A stretch of DNA of 14,924 nt from assembly GCA_023430315.1 (NCBI GenBank), contig JAEZAW010000141.1, positions 1 through 14,924 of the forward strand, given 5' to 3'. Each line of letters begins with the position of its first letter. The stretch's first letter is position 1. A program made the position numbers and the translations under genes. This document shows, in pieces, positions 7,561 through 13,355 of the stretch. Source of the DNA: Pseudomonadota bacterium (GTDB taxonomy: Bacteria; Pseudomonadota; Alphaproteobacteria; Rhizobiales; Hyphomicrobiaceae). The notes under the pieces are model-generated. The model had not been told where the DNA came from and searched no databases. It was given only the letters and a program-made list of their open reading frames with translations.

Positions 7561-7893
7561 ATGGCCTTCACGACGCATCCCGTGCTGTTCTTCTCCGGCC
7601 TGGTGCTGGCCGTGATCGGCTTTCTGCTGTGGCGGATTGCAGGCCGCTGGGACCTCAAGGGTCATGCCATCGACTCGGCCGTGAAGTCGGCGTGGAACCG
7701 CCGCATCGTCGTCAGCGACGAGTTGCAGGAAAGCTATCGCGACGTCAGGGATGCGCCGACGCACATGGCGCGCGCGGGTCGCGTTGCCGGCCACGCGGCA
7801 CGACACTTCGCGTCGCAGGTTCTCTCGATCGCGGGGATGATCGCGATGGCACTCGGTGTCGTGCTCTCAGTGGTCGCGATCGTGTGGCCGTAG
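7561..7893 (+). CDS. Small membrane protein of unknown function
   Basis: A 110-residue protein I do not recognise. It has a hydrophobic helix at about 7-25 (LFFSGLVLAVIGFLLW) and a second at about 87-109 (ILSIAGMIAMALGVVLSVVAIVW-like), with a charged loop of about 60 residues between, rich in Arg, His and Asp. This predicts two transmembrane helices with both ends on the same side. The ATG has a strong Shine-Dalgarno, AAGGAGG, 5 nt upstream, and starts 21 bp after the ThDP gene, so it is very likely co-transcribed with it. Third-position GC is high, as in neighbours, which supports real coding. It ends 6 bp from the convergent yebC stop. Confidence 0.75.
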   Translation: MAFTTHPVLFFSGLVLAVIGFLLWRIAGRWDLKGHAIDSAVKSAWNRRIVVSDELQESYRDVRDAPTHMARAGRVAGHAARHFASQVLSIAGMIAMALGVVLSVVAIVWP

Positions 7894-7899
7894 AGCCGA

Positions 7900-8649
7900 T
7901 CAGGCCGCCGTGAGGCTGGCCATCGTCGCGTCATCGATCTCGAAGTTCGCGAATACGGCCTGGACGTCGTCGTCGTCTTCAAGGGCGGCGATCAGCTTCA
8001 GGATCGTCCCGGCATTGTCGCCGTCGAGCGGTGTGGTGGTGACGGGCTTCCAGATGGCCTTTACCGATTGGGGCGCACCGAGCGTCGCCTCGAGCGCCGA
8101 CGCGACCGCACCCATGCTCTCGAAGGCGCAGGTGATGGTGTGACCGTTCTCGTCGGAGACCACGTCGTCGGCGCCTGCCTCGATGGCGGCCTCGAGGACG
8201 GCGTCGGCCGAGCCGGCCGTCGGCGGATAAACGATTTCGCCGACCCGCGCGAACATGTGGGAGACCGCGCCGGTCGAGCCGAGGTTGCCGCTGTACTTGG
8301 TGAAGACCGCGCGAATGGCGCCGCCCGTCCGGTTGCGATTGTCCGTCAGCGCCTCGACGATGACGGCGACGCCGCCGGGTCCATAACCCTCGTAGCGGAT
8401 CTCTTCGTAGCTCTCATCCGCGCCGCCGGCGGCCTTCTTGATGGCCCGCTCGACGTTGTCCTTGGGCATGTTCTCGGCGCGCGCGTTCTGCACCGCGAGG
8501 CGGAGGCGCGCGTTCATCTCGGGATCGGGCAGGCCCGCCTTCGCCGCGACGGTGATCTCGCGGGCGAGCTTGGCGAAGAGTTTCGAGCGGGCAGCATCCT
8601 GCTTGCCCTTGCGGTGCATGATGTTCTTGAATTGGGAATGACCAGCCAT
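7900..8649 (-). CDS. yebC: YebC/TACO1 family protein (PmpR-type regulator or translation factor)
   Basis: A 249-residue member of the highly conserved YebC/PmpR family. The N-terminus MAGHSQFKNIMHRKGKQDAARSKLF is diagnostic, followed by ITVAAKAG-PDPEMNARLRLAVQNARAENMPKDNVERAI and YEGYGPGGVAVIVEALTDNRNRT. Members have been described as DNA-binding regulators and, more recently, as ribosome-associated factors that help translation of proline-rich stretches (as human TACO1 does in mitochondria). The length is the family norm. In many alphaproteobacteria yebC lies next to ruvC-ruvA-ruvB; here neither neighbour is a ruv gene. Downstream it converges on the small membrane protein with a 6-bp gap. 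The ATG at 8649 has only a weak GGA upstream, but the start is fixed by the conserved N-terminus. Confidence 0.95.
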   Translation of the reverse strand: MAGHSQFKNIMHRKGKQDAARSKLFAKLAREITVAAKAGLPDPEMNARLRLAVQNARAENMPKDNVERAIKKAAGGADESYEEIRYEGYGPGGVAVIVEALTDNRNRTGGAIRAVFTKYSGNLGSTGAVSHMFARVGEIVYPPTAGSADAVLEAAIEAGADDVVSDENGHTITCAFESMGAVASALEATLGAPQSVKAIWKPVTTTPLDGDNAGTILKLIAALEDDDDVQAVFANFEIDDATMASLTAA

Positions 8650-9015
8650 CGATGATCCGTCGCGCGGCTCCCCACGTTCATGCGCGCGCGGAGAAACCTC
8701 TAAGGTTGTGTTATTGTTGCCCTTTTCCCAAGAGCTGCCGGCAAGCGGCGCGTGTCTTCCCTGCGCTGTGTCCGGACGCCGCAGGGCCGACCGGCGGGGT
8801 TATACCTTTGCCCCCGTGCAAAATCCACCGATTGTCGCTATATTGCCACCCGGACTGGACGACGCGAAGAAGCCAAAGGAACTGCTCGAGCGCGAGACGA
8901 CCCGTCCCCCCGACACGACAACGCCCAACGCTTGCGTCAGATCTTTTCGGCGACGCGCCGTCGGCGTGCGTCGAGACGGGGGAACCAGGGGCCATGAAAA
9001 TGGCCGGGAGGCATG
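8650..9015. other. Long intergenic region between divergent yebC and the glycosyltransferase
   Basis: About 370 bp with no recognisable protein. Open frames exist but their translations look like shadows (Arg/Pro-rich, no family, no good Shine-Dalgarno). The yebC-proximal 60 bp are AT-richer (around 8698-8730) and probably hold the yebC promoter. A bulged hairpin, GACGCGCC (8952-8959) with GGC-GT-GCGTC (8963-8972), lies 90-110 bp before the glycosyltransferase start. I see no clear -35/-10 pair. The region could carry a leader or a small RNA, but nothing proves it. Confidence 0.5.
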
Positions 9016-9063
9016 ATGACGACGGCTGTGGTGATCCTTCTCCATAGACGGAGCGGCAGTTGA
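9016..9063 (+). CDS. Possible 15-residue leader peptide overlapping the glycosyltransferase start
   Basis: An ATG at 9016 (or 9013) opens a frame encoding MTTAVVILLHRRSGS, ending at TGA 9061-9063. That stop overlaps the TTG start of the glycosyltransferase (9060-9062) in a TTGA arrangement. GGGAGG (9006-9011) lies 4 nt before the ATG at 9016. Such an overlap would couple translation of the two frames. Very short ORFs are frequent by chance, so this is tentative. Confidence 0.25.
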   Translation: MTTAVVILLHRRSGS

Positions 9064-10109
9064 GCGAGACTCGAGCCGTGCAGCAGGCGAGTCTGTCGAG
9101 ACCGGAACAAGCGAGCGCGCCCGGCTCCGGCAAGCCTGGAATGCTTTCCGTCGCCATACCCGTGTTGAACGAGGAGCGTGGCCTGACGCGGCTTCAGGAG
9201 CGGCTCGTCGCGGTCCTGGATGGCCTCGGCAGGCCCTGGGAGGTCATTTTCGTCGACGATGGATCGCGTGACGGTACCGCCGCGCAGCTCCTGGCGCTCA
9301 ACGCCCGCGACCCTCGGTTCAAGGCCGTCATTCTCAGCCGCAATTTCGGCAAGGAGATCGCCGTTGCTGCAGGCTTGCGGTATGCCGCGGGCGCCGCGGC
9401 AATCGTGATGGACGGCGATCTGCAGCATCCGCCCGAGACTATCCCGGCGCTCGTCCGGCAATGGGAGCAGGGCTACGACGTCGTATACGGCGAGCGCTCG
9501 AACAGAGAGACCGACACCACGCTCCATCGCTTCATGGCGCAGGTCTTCTACGGTGTTTTCAAGAAGATGAGCCGCACGGAGCTGCCCCAGGGCGCCGGCG
9601 ATTTCCGGCTGGTGGATCGTCGCGTCGTCGACGTGCTCAACCGCATGGACGAGCGGGCGCGCTTCAACAAAGGCCTCTTCGCCTGGGTCGGCTTCCGGTC
9701 GATCGGCGTGCCCTATGAGGTGGCGGCGCGCGGCGATGGGCGCTCGCGCTGGCGCTGGCGTCAGCTCATGCGCTTTGCGCTCGATGGCATCGTGTCCTTC
9801 ACGACCATTCCGCTGAGAGTCTGGTCCTACCTCGGCCTCTTCGTGTCGGCGTGCGCGTTTCTGTTCGCCCTCTATATCCTCATGGAGGCGCTCGTCTTCG
9901 GCATCAATGCGCCGGGCTTTCCGACGCTGATCATCTCGGTGATGTTCTTCGCCGGCGTGCAGCTCATCTCACTCGGTGTCATCGGCGAGTATCTCGGCCG
10001 CGTGTACGATGAGGTCAAAGGACGGCCTCTGTTCGTCGTCGCGCGCGAGATCGGCGTCGGCGGCGATCCCGGTCCTCAGCCGTCCGAGAGGAGGGCTGCG
10101 CCGCCATGA
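9060..10109 (+). CDS. Family 2 glycosyltransferase, polyprenyl-phosphate sugar synthase (GtrB/DPM1-like)
   Basis: A 349-residue membrane-anchored glycosyltransferase that moves a sugar from a nucleotide donor to undecaprenyl phosphate on the cytoplasmic face. The GT-A core runs from SVAIPVLNEERGL (30-42), with the nucleotide-binding VDDGSRDGT (65-73) and the metal-binding DGDLQHP (118-124). GAGDFRLVDRRVVDVLNRM and RFNKGLFAWVGF are typical of the GtrB/ArnC/DPM1 group. Two C-terminal transmembrane helices lie at about 253-277 and 288-312, ending in IGEYLGRVYDEVKGRP, the usual tail. The TTG start is chosen because GGAG (9050-9053) lies 6-7 nt upstream; an ATG at 9141 would remove 27 poorly conserved residues and has no Shine-Dalgarno. 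Its stop overlaps the GtrA start (ATGA), so the two are translationally coupled. Confidence 0.92.
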   Translation: MSETRAVQQASLSRPEQASAPGSGKPGMLSVAIPVLNEERGLTRLQERLVAVLDGLGRPWEVIFVDDGSRDGTAAQLLALNARDPRFKAVILSRNFGKEIAVAAGLRYAAGAAAIVMDGDLQHPPETIPALVRQWEQGYDVVYGERSNRETDTTLHRFMAQVFYGVFKKMSRTELPQGAGDFRLVDRRVVDVLNRMDERARFNKGLFAWVGFRSIGVPYEVAARGDGRSRWRWRQLMRFALDGIVSFTTIPLRVWSYLGLFVSACAFLFALYILMEALVFGINAPGFPTLIISVMFFAGVQLISLGVIGEYLGRVYDEVKGRPLFVVAREIGVGGDPGPQPSERRAAPP

Positions 10110-10534
10110 GCCAGCAGAAATCCGCTCTCGATCCGGCTCGCGATCTGCCGCCGTTGCGGCACTGGGGTGGCTTTCTCATCTCGGGACTGATCGCGCTCGC
10201 CTGTGACGCGAGCCTGCTCCAGCTCGGCATACTCGTGCTTGGGCTCAGCCCGCTCACGGCCCGGCTCATCGCCATCTCGGGCGCCATGGTCGCGGGCTGG
10301 CTCGCCCATCGGCGATTAACCTTTTCTTTGAGCGTACCGCCGACTTTCGCGGAGTTCGGCCGATACTCCGCAACGGCGTGGACGGCAGCGGCGATCAACT
10401 ACGTCGTGTTTGCTGCAGTGCTCGTCGTGGTTCCCGGAACACATCCATTGACGGCGCTTGTATTCGCGTCAATTCTCGCCACATTTTTCGCATACATGGG
10501 AATGCGTTACCGCGTCTTCCGGGGGAGAGCATGA
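10106..10534 (+). CDS. GtrA family membrane protein (probable polyprenyl-phosphate sugar flippase)
   Basis: A 142-residue protein of the GtrA/DPMS family with four predicted transmembrane helices at about 20-42, 47-68, 88-108 and 115-134. Typical features are the short basic/polar N-terminus then FLISGLIALACDASLLQLGI, the NYVVFA segment in helix 3, and the C-terminal FFAYMGMRYRVFRGR, corresponding to the usual F-x-x-x-x-x-x-FR end. GtrA proteins are thought to flip the lipid-linked sugar made by GtrB. The start overlaps the glycosyltransferase stop by 4 nt (ATGA). Helices are Ala/Leu/Val-rich with high GC at third positions up to about base 10400, then composition becomes AT-richer. In serotype-conversion operons a third, acceptor-specific transferase follows; none is recognisable here. 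Confidence 0.9.
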   Translation: MSQQKSALDPARDLPPLRHWGGFLISGLIALACDASLLQLGILVLGLSPLTARLIAISGAMVAGWLAHRRLTFSLSVPPTFAEFGRYSATAWTAAAINYVVFAAVLVVVPGTHPLTALVFASILATFFAYMGMRYRVFRGRA

Positions 10535-10773
10535 AAGCATCTCAATCGACGCGGCAAACTCTTGAAAAAGGCGCAACAAAGGCAAGCGCGAGGTTCGCAA
10601 AACTCCGAATGCCGAGACGGGAAACATTCCCTGAGCTTTCATCCGTGGTAGCACCCTATTGCTATCGCTCTGTAGGAAATTGTAGCAGTTGGAACTCGCT
10701 GCGCGTGCTGGATGACAGTGCAGCAGAGCAAGCAACTGTGCGTGGGCGTAAATCTCGGCACGACCCCACCTGA
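10531..10773 (+). CDS. Small ORF coupled to gtrA, doubtful coding
   Basis: An 80-codon frame whose ATG overlaps the GtrA stop as ATGA, with GGGGGAG (10521-10527) just upstream. The start context is as good as that of any gene here. The translation (MKASQSTRQTLEKGATKASA... ending ...RGRKSRHDPT) is basic and polar, has no transmembrane helix, and matches no family I know. Its third codon positions are about half G/C, well below the genes on either side, arguing against a long-resident gene. It may be the surviving start of a lost third gene of the gtr operon followed by unrelated DNA, a recently acquired small gene, or a chance frame. Confidence 0.3.
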   Translation: MKASQSTRQTLEKGATKASARFAKLRMPRRETFPELSSVVAPYCYRSVGNCSSWNSLRVLDDSAAEQATVRGRKSRHDPT

Positions 10774-10864
10774 GCATGAGGGATTTTTCGGAACCGTAGC
10801 GGAACTACGGACGTTAAGCGGTGCGATGGCGTAAGCGCTTGAAATGCGTCTGGAGGCGCAAAAT
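10535..10864. other. AT-richer region between gtrA and ribA
   Basis: About 330 bp clearly poorer in G/C than most of the window. Apart from the doubtful small ORF it holds a short palindrome GGGAA-ACA-TTCCC (10619-10631), a hairpin (10794-10810) and a promoter candidate just before ribA. It does not contain the conserved segments of an FMN (RFN) riboswitch, which would be the expected control of a riboflavin gene. No tRNA, IS end or att-like repeat was found. Confidence 0.5.
10790..10815 (+). promoter_or_regulatory. Candidate EcfG (general stress sigma factor) promoter before ribA
   Basis: GGAAC (10790-10794), a 17-bp spacer and CGTT (10812-10815) fit the published EcfG/RpoE2-type consensus of alphaproteobacteria (GGAAC-N16-17-CGTT). 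A start near 10822 would give a leader of about 40 nt to the ribA ATG. Within the spacer is a second GGAAC (10801-10805), exactly 11 bp after the first, and a 6-bp hairpin CCGTAG-CGGAA-CTACGG (10794-10810). Nine matching bases can arise by chance in 15 kb, so this is a candidate only. Confidence 0.4.
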
Positions 10865-11497
10865 ATGAAGTCGAATGCGGTTAAGTCCTACGCGCTTGAG
10901 CTCGATTGGTCGGCACAGACAATCCTCCCGATCGAGTTACGTGGGCGGGAGTTACACCTGGAGGCGCGCGCCTACCAGGGGCATGACCCCCACAATCAAG
11001 CGTTTGTCCTGATTCACAGGGCGAACCAGGCAAACAGTGAGCTGCCGGTCGTTCGCGTTCACAGCGGATGCATAACCGGTGATATCTTCCATTCCCTGAA
11101 ATGCGACTGCTATCCGCAGTTGCAAGCGGCGCTGGAGACGATCACGACATCGCCGCTCGGCGTGCTGATCTATCTGCCCTATCATGAAGGGCGCGGCATC
11201 GGGATCGTGAACAAGATCCGTGCCTACGCGCTTCAGGATCAAGGGTACGACACCGTCGATGCGAACGTCGCAGTCGGCGCGCCGATCGAAGCGCGCACCT
11301 ATGATCTGGCTGCGCATATTCTGTTTGATCTCGGGCTGCCGGATATCCGGTTGCTCACCAACAATCCTGCGAAGGTCGATGCGCTCCGCGCGGAGGGCAT
11401 CAATGTGATCGAGCGCTTGCCCGTTGTGTGCACGCCAAATGCGCACAACGTACGATACCTCGAGACCAAGAAGGCCCGCATGGCGCACGCGCTCTGA
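10865..11497 (+). CDS. ribA: GTP cyclohydrolase II, stand-alone
   Basis: A 210-residue enzyme that opens GTP to a diaminopyrimidine, formate and pyrophosphate, the first step of riboflavin synthesis (also used in some deazapurine and antibiotic routes). The zinc ligands are C69, C80 and C82 in GCITGDIFHSLKCDC. The GTP-binding segment is YLPYHEGRGIGIVNKIRAYALQD, with His107 where the common sequence is RQEGRGIG. NVAVGAPIEARTYDLAAHIL replaces the DER of E. coli RibA by E-A-R, and LLTNNPAKVDAL is standard. It is not fused to RibB (DHBP synthase), as many bacterial RibA proteins are. The ATG at 10865 has GGAGG (10852-10856) 8 nt upstream; an ATG at 10844 lacks one. The 5' half uses more A/T-ending codons than neighbours. 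A strong terminator follows. Confidence 0.92.
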   Translation: MKSNAVKSYALELDWSAQTILPIELRGRELHLEARAYQGHDPHNQAFVLIHRANQANSELPVVRVHSGCITGDIFHSLKCDCYPQLQAALETITTSPLGVLIYLPYHEGRGIGIVNKIRAYALQDQGYDTVDANVAVGAPIEARTYDLAAHILFDLGLPDIRLLTNNPAKVDALRAEGINVIERLPVVCTPNAHNVRYLETKKARMAHAL

Positions 11498-11534
11498 GCG
11501 CGCGCCGGCGACCTGATGCAGGACGGAAAGCGAG

Positions 11535-11567
11535 CGAGGCGTCACTCCGGTGGCGCCTCGTTCTTTT
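11535..11567 (+). terminator. Intrinsic terminator of ribA
   Basis: CGAGGCG (11535-11541) pairs with CGCCTCG (11554-11560). The stem continues inward through a T-G wobble and CAC/GTG to a 4-nt TCCG loop, giving about 11 bp. It is followed by TTCTTTT (11561-11567). It stands 37 bp after the ribA stop and 19 bp before the convergent hslV stop. Confidence 0.85.
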
Positions 11568-11585
11568 CATTGCGGTGATGGGTTC

Positions 11586-12128
11586 TCAGCGCGCCGACTC
11601 GAGCGTTTCAACGACCAGATTACCGTTCGTGTAGACGCAGATCTCGGCCGCGATCGCCATGGCCTTTCTCGCAATCGCCTCCGCATCGAGGTCGGTATCC
11701 ATGAGCGCCCGCGCAGCCGCCAGCGCATAGTTCCCGCCCGACCCGATGCCCATGACGTCATTCTCGGGCTCGAGCACGTCACCCGTCCCCGTAAGAACCA
11801 GCGAACGCTCGCGATCGGCAACCAGCATCATGGCTTCGAGCCGGCGCAGAAAGCGGTCGGTCCGCCAGTCCTTGGCGAGCTCGACGCACGCCCGCGTGAG
11901 CTGCCCAGGATATTGCTCGAGCTTTGCCTCGAGGCGTTCGAACAAGGTAAAGGCGTCCGCCGTCGCGCCCGCGAAGCCGCCGATCACGTCGCCGCGGCCA
12001 AGCGTGCGCACCTTGCGGGCGTTGGACTTGATGACGGTGGCGCCGAGGCTCACCTGACCGTCGCCTGCGATGACGACCCGGCCCTTCTTGCGCAGCGTCA
12101 GGATCGTCGTGCCGTGCCAGATATCCAT
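11586..12128 (-). CDS. hslV: ATP-dependent protease subunit HslV (ClpQ)
   Basis: A 180-residue proteolytic subunit of the HslUV protease. HslV forms a double hexamer and, with the ATPase HslU, degrades misfolded and regulatory proteins in the cytosol. The start MDIWHGTTILTLRKKGR carries a short propeptide; the catalytic nucleophile is expected to be Thr7, after cleavage behind Gly6. Other signatures are VVIAGDGQVSLGATVIKSNARKVR, GFAGATADAFTLFERLEAKLE, ELAKDWRTDRFLRRLEAMMLVAD, ENDVMGIGSGGNYALAAARAL and ICVYTNGNLVVETL. The frame is open far upstream to 12989, but GGAGGAG 5-6 nt before the ATG at 12128 and the conserved N-terminus fix the start. hslU is not adjacent on either side. Convergent with ribA. 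Confidence 0.96.
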   Translation of the reverse strand: MDIWHGTTILTLRKKGRVVIAGDGQVSLGATVIKSNARKVRTLGRGDVIGGFAGATADAFTLFERLEAKLEQYPGQLTRACVELAKDWRTDRFLRRLEAMMLVADRERSLVLTGTGDVLEPENDVMGIGSGGNYALAAARALMDTDLDAEAIARKAMAIAAEICVYTNGNLVVETLESAR

Positions 12129-12177
12129 GAAATCTCCTCCGGCGCGGAATGGCCAGACTGATCGGATGTTGACGATT

Positions 12178-12206
12178 GGTATGGTGGCGCAGTGCTCCTT
12201 AATCAA
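12178..12206 (-). promoter_or_regulatory. Candidate promoter of hslV
   Basis: Read on the minus strand: a -35 TTGATT (12201-12206, preceded by C to give CTTGATT), a 17-bp spacer and a -10-like CATACC (12178-12183), about 50 bp before the hslV ATG. The CTTGA-like -35 resembles both housekeeping and alphaproteobacterial heat-shock (RpoH) promoters, but the -10 fits neither consensus well. Confidence 0.3.
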
Positions 12207-12287
12207 GCGGCCCGCTTGCCATCGCCGCGCCGAGACACGACATTGCAGTGCAGCATACGCCGTGCTCACCCCAACAGCGGAGCCGTC

Positions 12288-13343
12288 ATGCCGAGCGATG
12301 ATCCGACGCGTCCACGGGACCGGCGCCCACACCGGAACGGCACCAAGATCGTCAATGTCGCGCTCCAGGGCGGCGGCGCGCACGGCGCTTTCGCTTGGGG
12401 CGTACTCGATTATCTGCTCGAAGACGGCCGTCTCGACATCTGCGGCATCTCCGGCGCCAGTGCCGGTGCGGTCAACGCCGTCGTGCTCGCACATGGCGTG
12501 AGCACCGGCGGGCGCGAAGGCGGACGCGCCGCACTTGAAGACTTCTGGCGCAAGGTCGGCGAGCCGAGCTCCTACGTCGGCCCGCATCCCTTCCAGCAGG
12601 CGCTGCCGCTCGCCTATTTCAGCGAGGCCACGCCGGCCTTCCTGCTGTTCAACATGATGACGCGGTTCTGGTCGCCCTATCAGCTCAATCCGCTCAACAT
12701 CAATCCGCTGCGCGCGCTGCTCGAGACGACCGTCGATTTCGAGCGCCTGCGCACGTGCCCGCGCACGAACCTGTTCCTCACGGCGACCAACGTCCGCTCC
12801 GGCAAAGTCCACGTCTTCCGCACGAAGGACGTATCGGCTGACGTGGTGATGGCGTCGGCCTGCCTTCCGCAAGTGTTTCAGGCCGTCGAGATCGACGGCG
12901 AAGCCTACTGGGATGGCGGCTTCATGGGGAACCCGGCGCTCTTTCCGTTGATCTACGCAAGCCCGTCGCAGGACGTCATCATCGTTCACGTCAATCCGCT
13001 CGTACGGCCGGACGTGCCCTACAGCGCGCTCGAGATCGAGAACCGCATCAACGAGATCAGCTTCAATTCATCCCTGATCGGCGAGATGCGCGCCATTGCG
13101 TTCGTCGCGCGCCTTATCGATGAGGGCAGACTTCCGGAAGGCTCCATGAAGCGGATGCTACTCCACTCCATTGCCGCGGATGACATCATGCAGATGCTGG
13201 GTGCAGTCTCGAAGATGAATACGAGCTGGGAGTTCCTGACGCAGCTCCGCGACATCGGGCGCGAGCGCGCGGCACAATGGCTCGACGACGCCTTCCACCG
13301 CATCGGCGAGGCGTCGTCGACCGATATCAAATCGTTCTTGTAG
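12288..13343 (+). CDS. Patatin-like phospholipase family protein
   Basis: A 351-residue serine lipid hydrolase of the patatin family, with a Ser-Asp dyad. The oxyanion-hole motif is LQGGGAHGAFAWGVLDYL (27-44). The nucleophile is S58 in the GxSxG box GASAG (56-60), followed by VNAV. The second catalytic residue is D209 in YWDGGFMGNP. TATNVRSGKVHVFRTKD and MASACLPQVFQAVEIDGEAYWDGG are typical of bacterial patatin-like proteins of the RssA/YchK-like group. There is no signal peptide, so it is probably cytosolic or loosely membrane-bound. The ATG at 12288 has GGAG 5 nt upstream; an earlier in-frame start at 12192 lacks one. Divergent from hslV (159 bp between starts) and convergent with the hydrolase. 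The lipid substrate is unknown. Confidence 0.92.
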   Translation: MPSDDPTRPRDRRPHRNGTKIVNVALQGGGAHGAFAWGVLDYLLEDGRLDICGISGASAGAVNAVVLAHGVSTGGREGGRAALEDFWRKVGEPSSYVGPHPFQQALPLAYFSEATPAFLLFNMMTRFWSPYQLNPLNINPLRALLETTVDFERLRTCPRTNLFLTATNVRSGKVHVFRTKDVSADVVMASACLPQVFQAVEIDGEAYWDGGFMGNPALFPLIYASPSQDVIIVHVNPLVRPDVPYSALEIENRINEISFNSSLIGEMRAIAFVARLIDEGRLPEGSMKRMLLHSIAADDIMQMLGAVSKMNTSWEFLTQLRDIGRERAAQWLDDAFHRIGEASSTDIKSFL

Positions 13344-13355
13344 CGCGACCCCGCT

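Noticed and set aside
6664..7806. Long (380-codon) minus-strand ORF antisense to the ThDP gene
   Set aside because: Antisense shadow in GC-rich coding DNA; it runs over two genes and its translation has no family.
8652..9047. 131-codon plus-strand ORF in the yebC/glycosyltransferase gap
   Set aside because: Arg/Pro/Cys-rich translation typical of a shadow frame in GC-rich DNA, with no domain and no ribosome binding site; a second overlapping frame is equally open.
10469..10777. Minus-strand ORF of 102 codons opposite the gtrA end and the AT-rich region
   Set aside because: It overlaps the well-supported gtrA gene antisense, has no recognisable family and no Shine-Dalgarno, and the open frame is explained by local composition.
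10535..10864. FMN (RFN) riboswitch upstream of ribA
   Set aside because: The conserved RFN segments (AGGGTGAAATTCCC-like and partner) are absent.
12129..12989. N-terminal extension of hslV to 467 codons
   Set aside because: The extension is antisense to the patatin gene; the Shine-Dalgarno at 12134-12140 and the conserved HslV N-terminus place the start at 12128.
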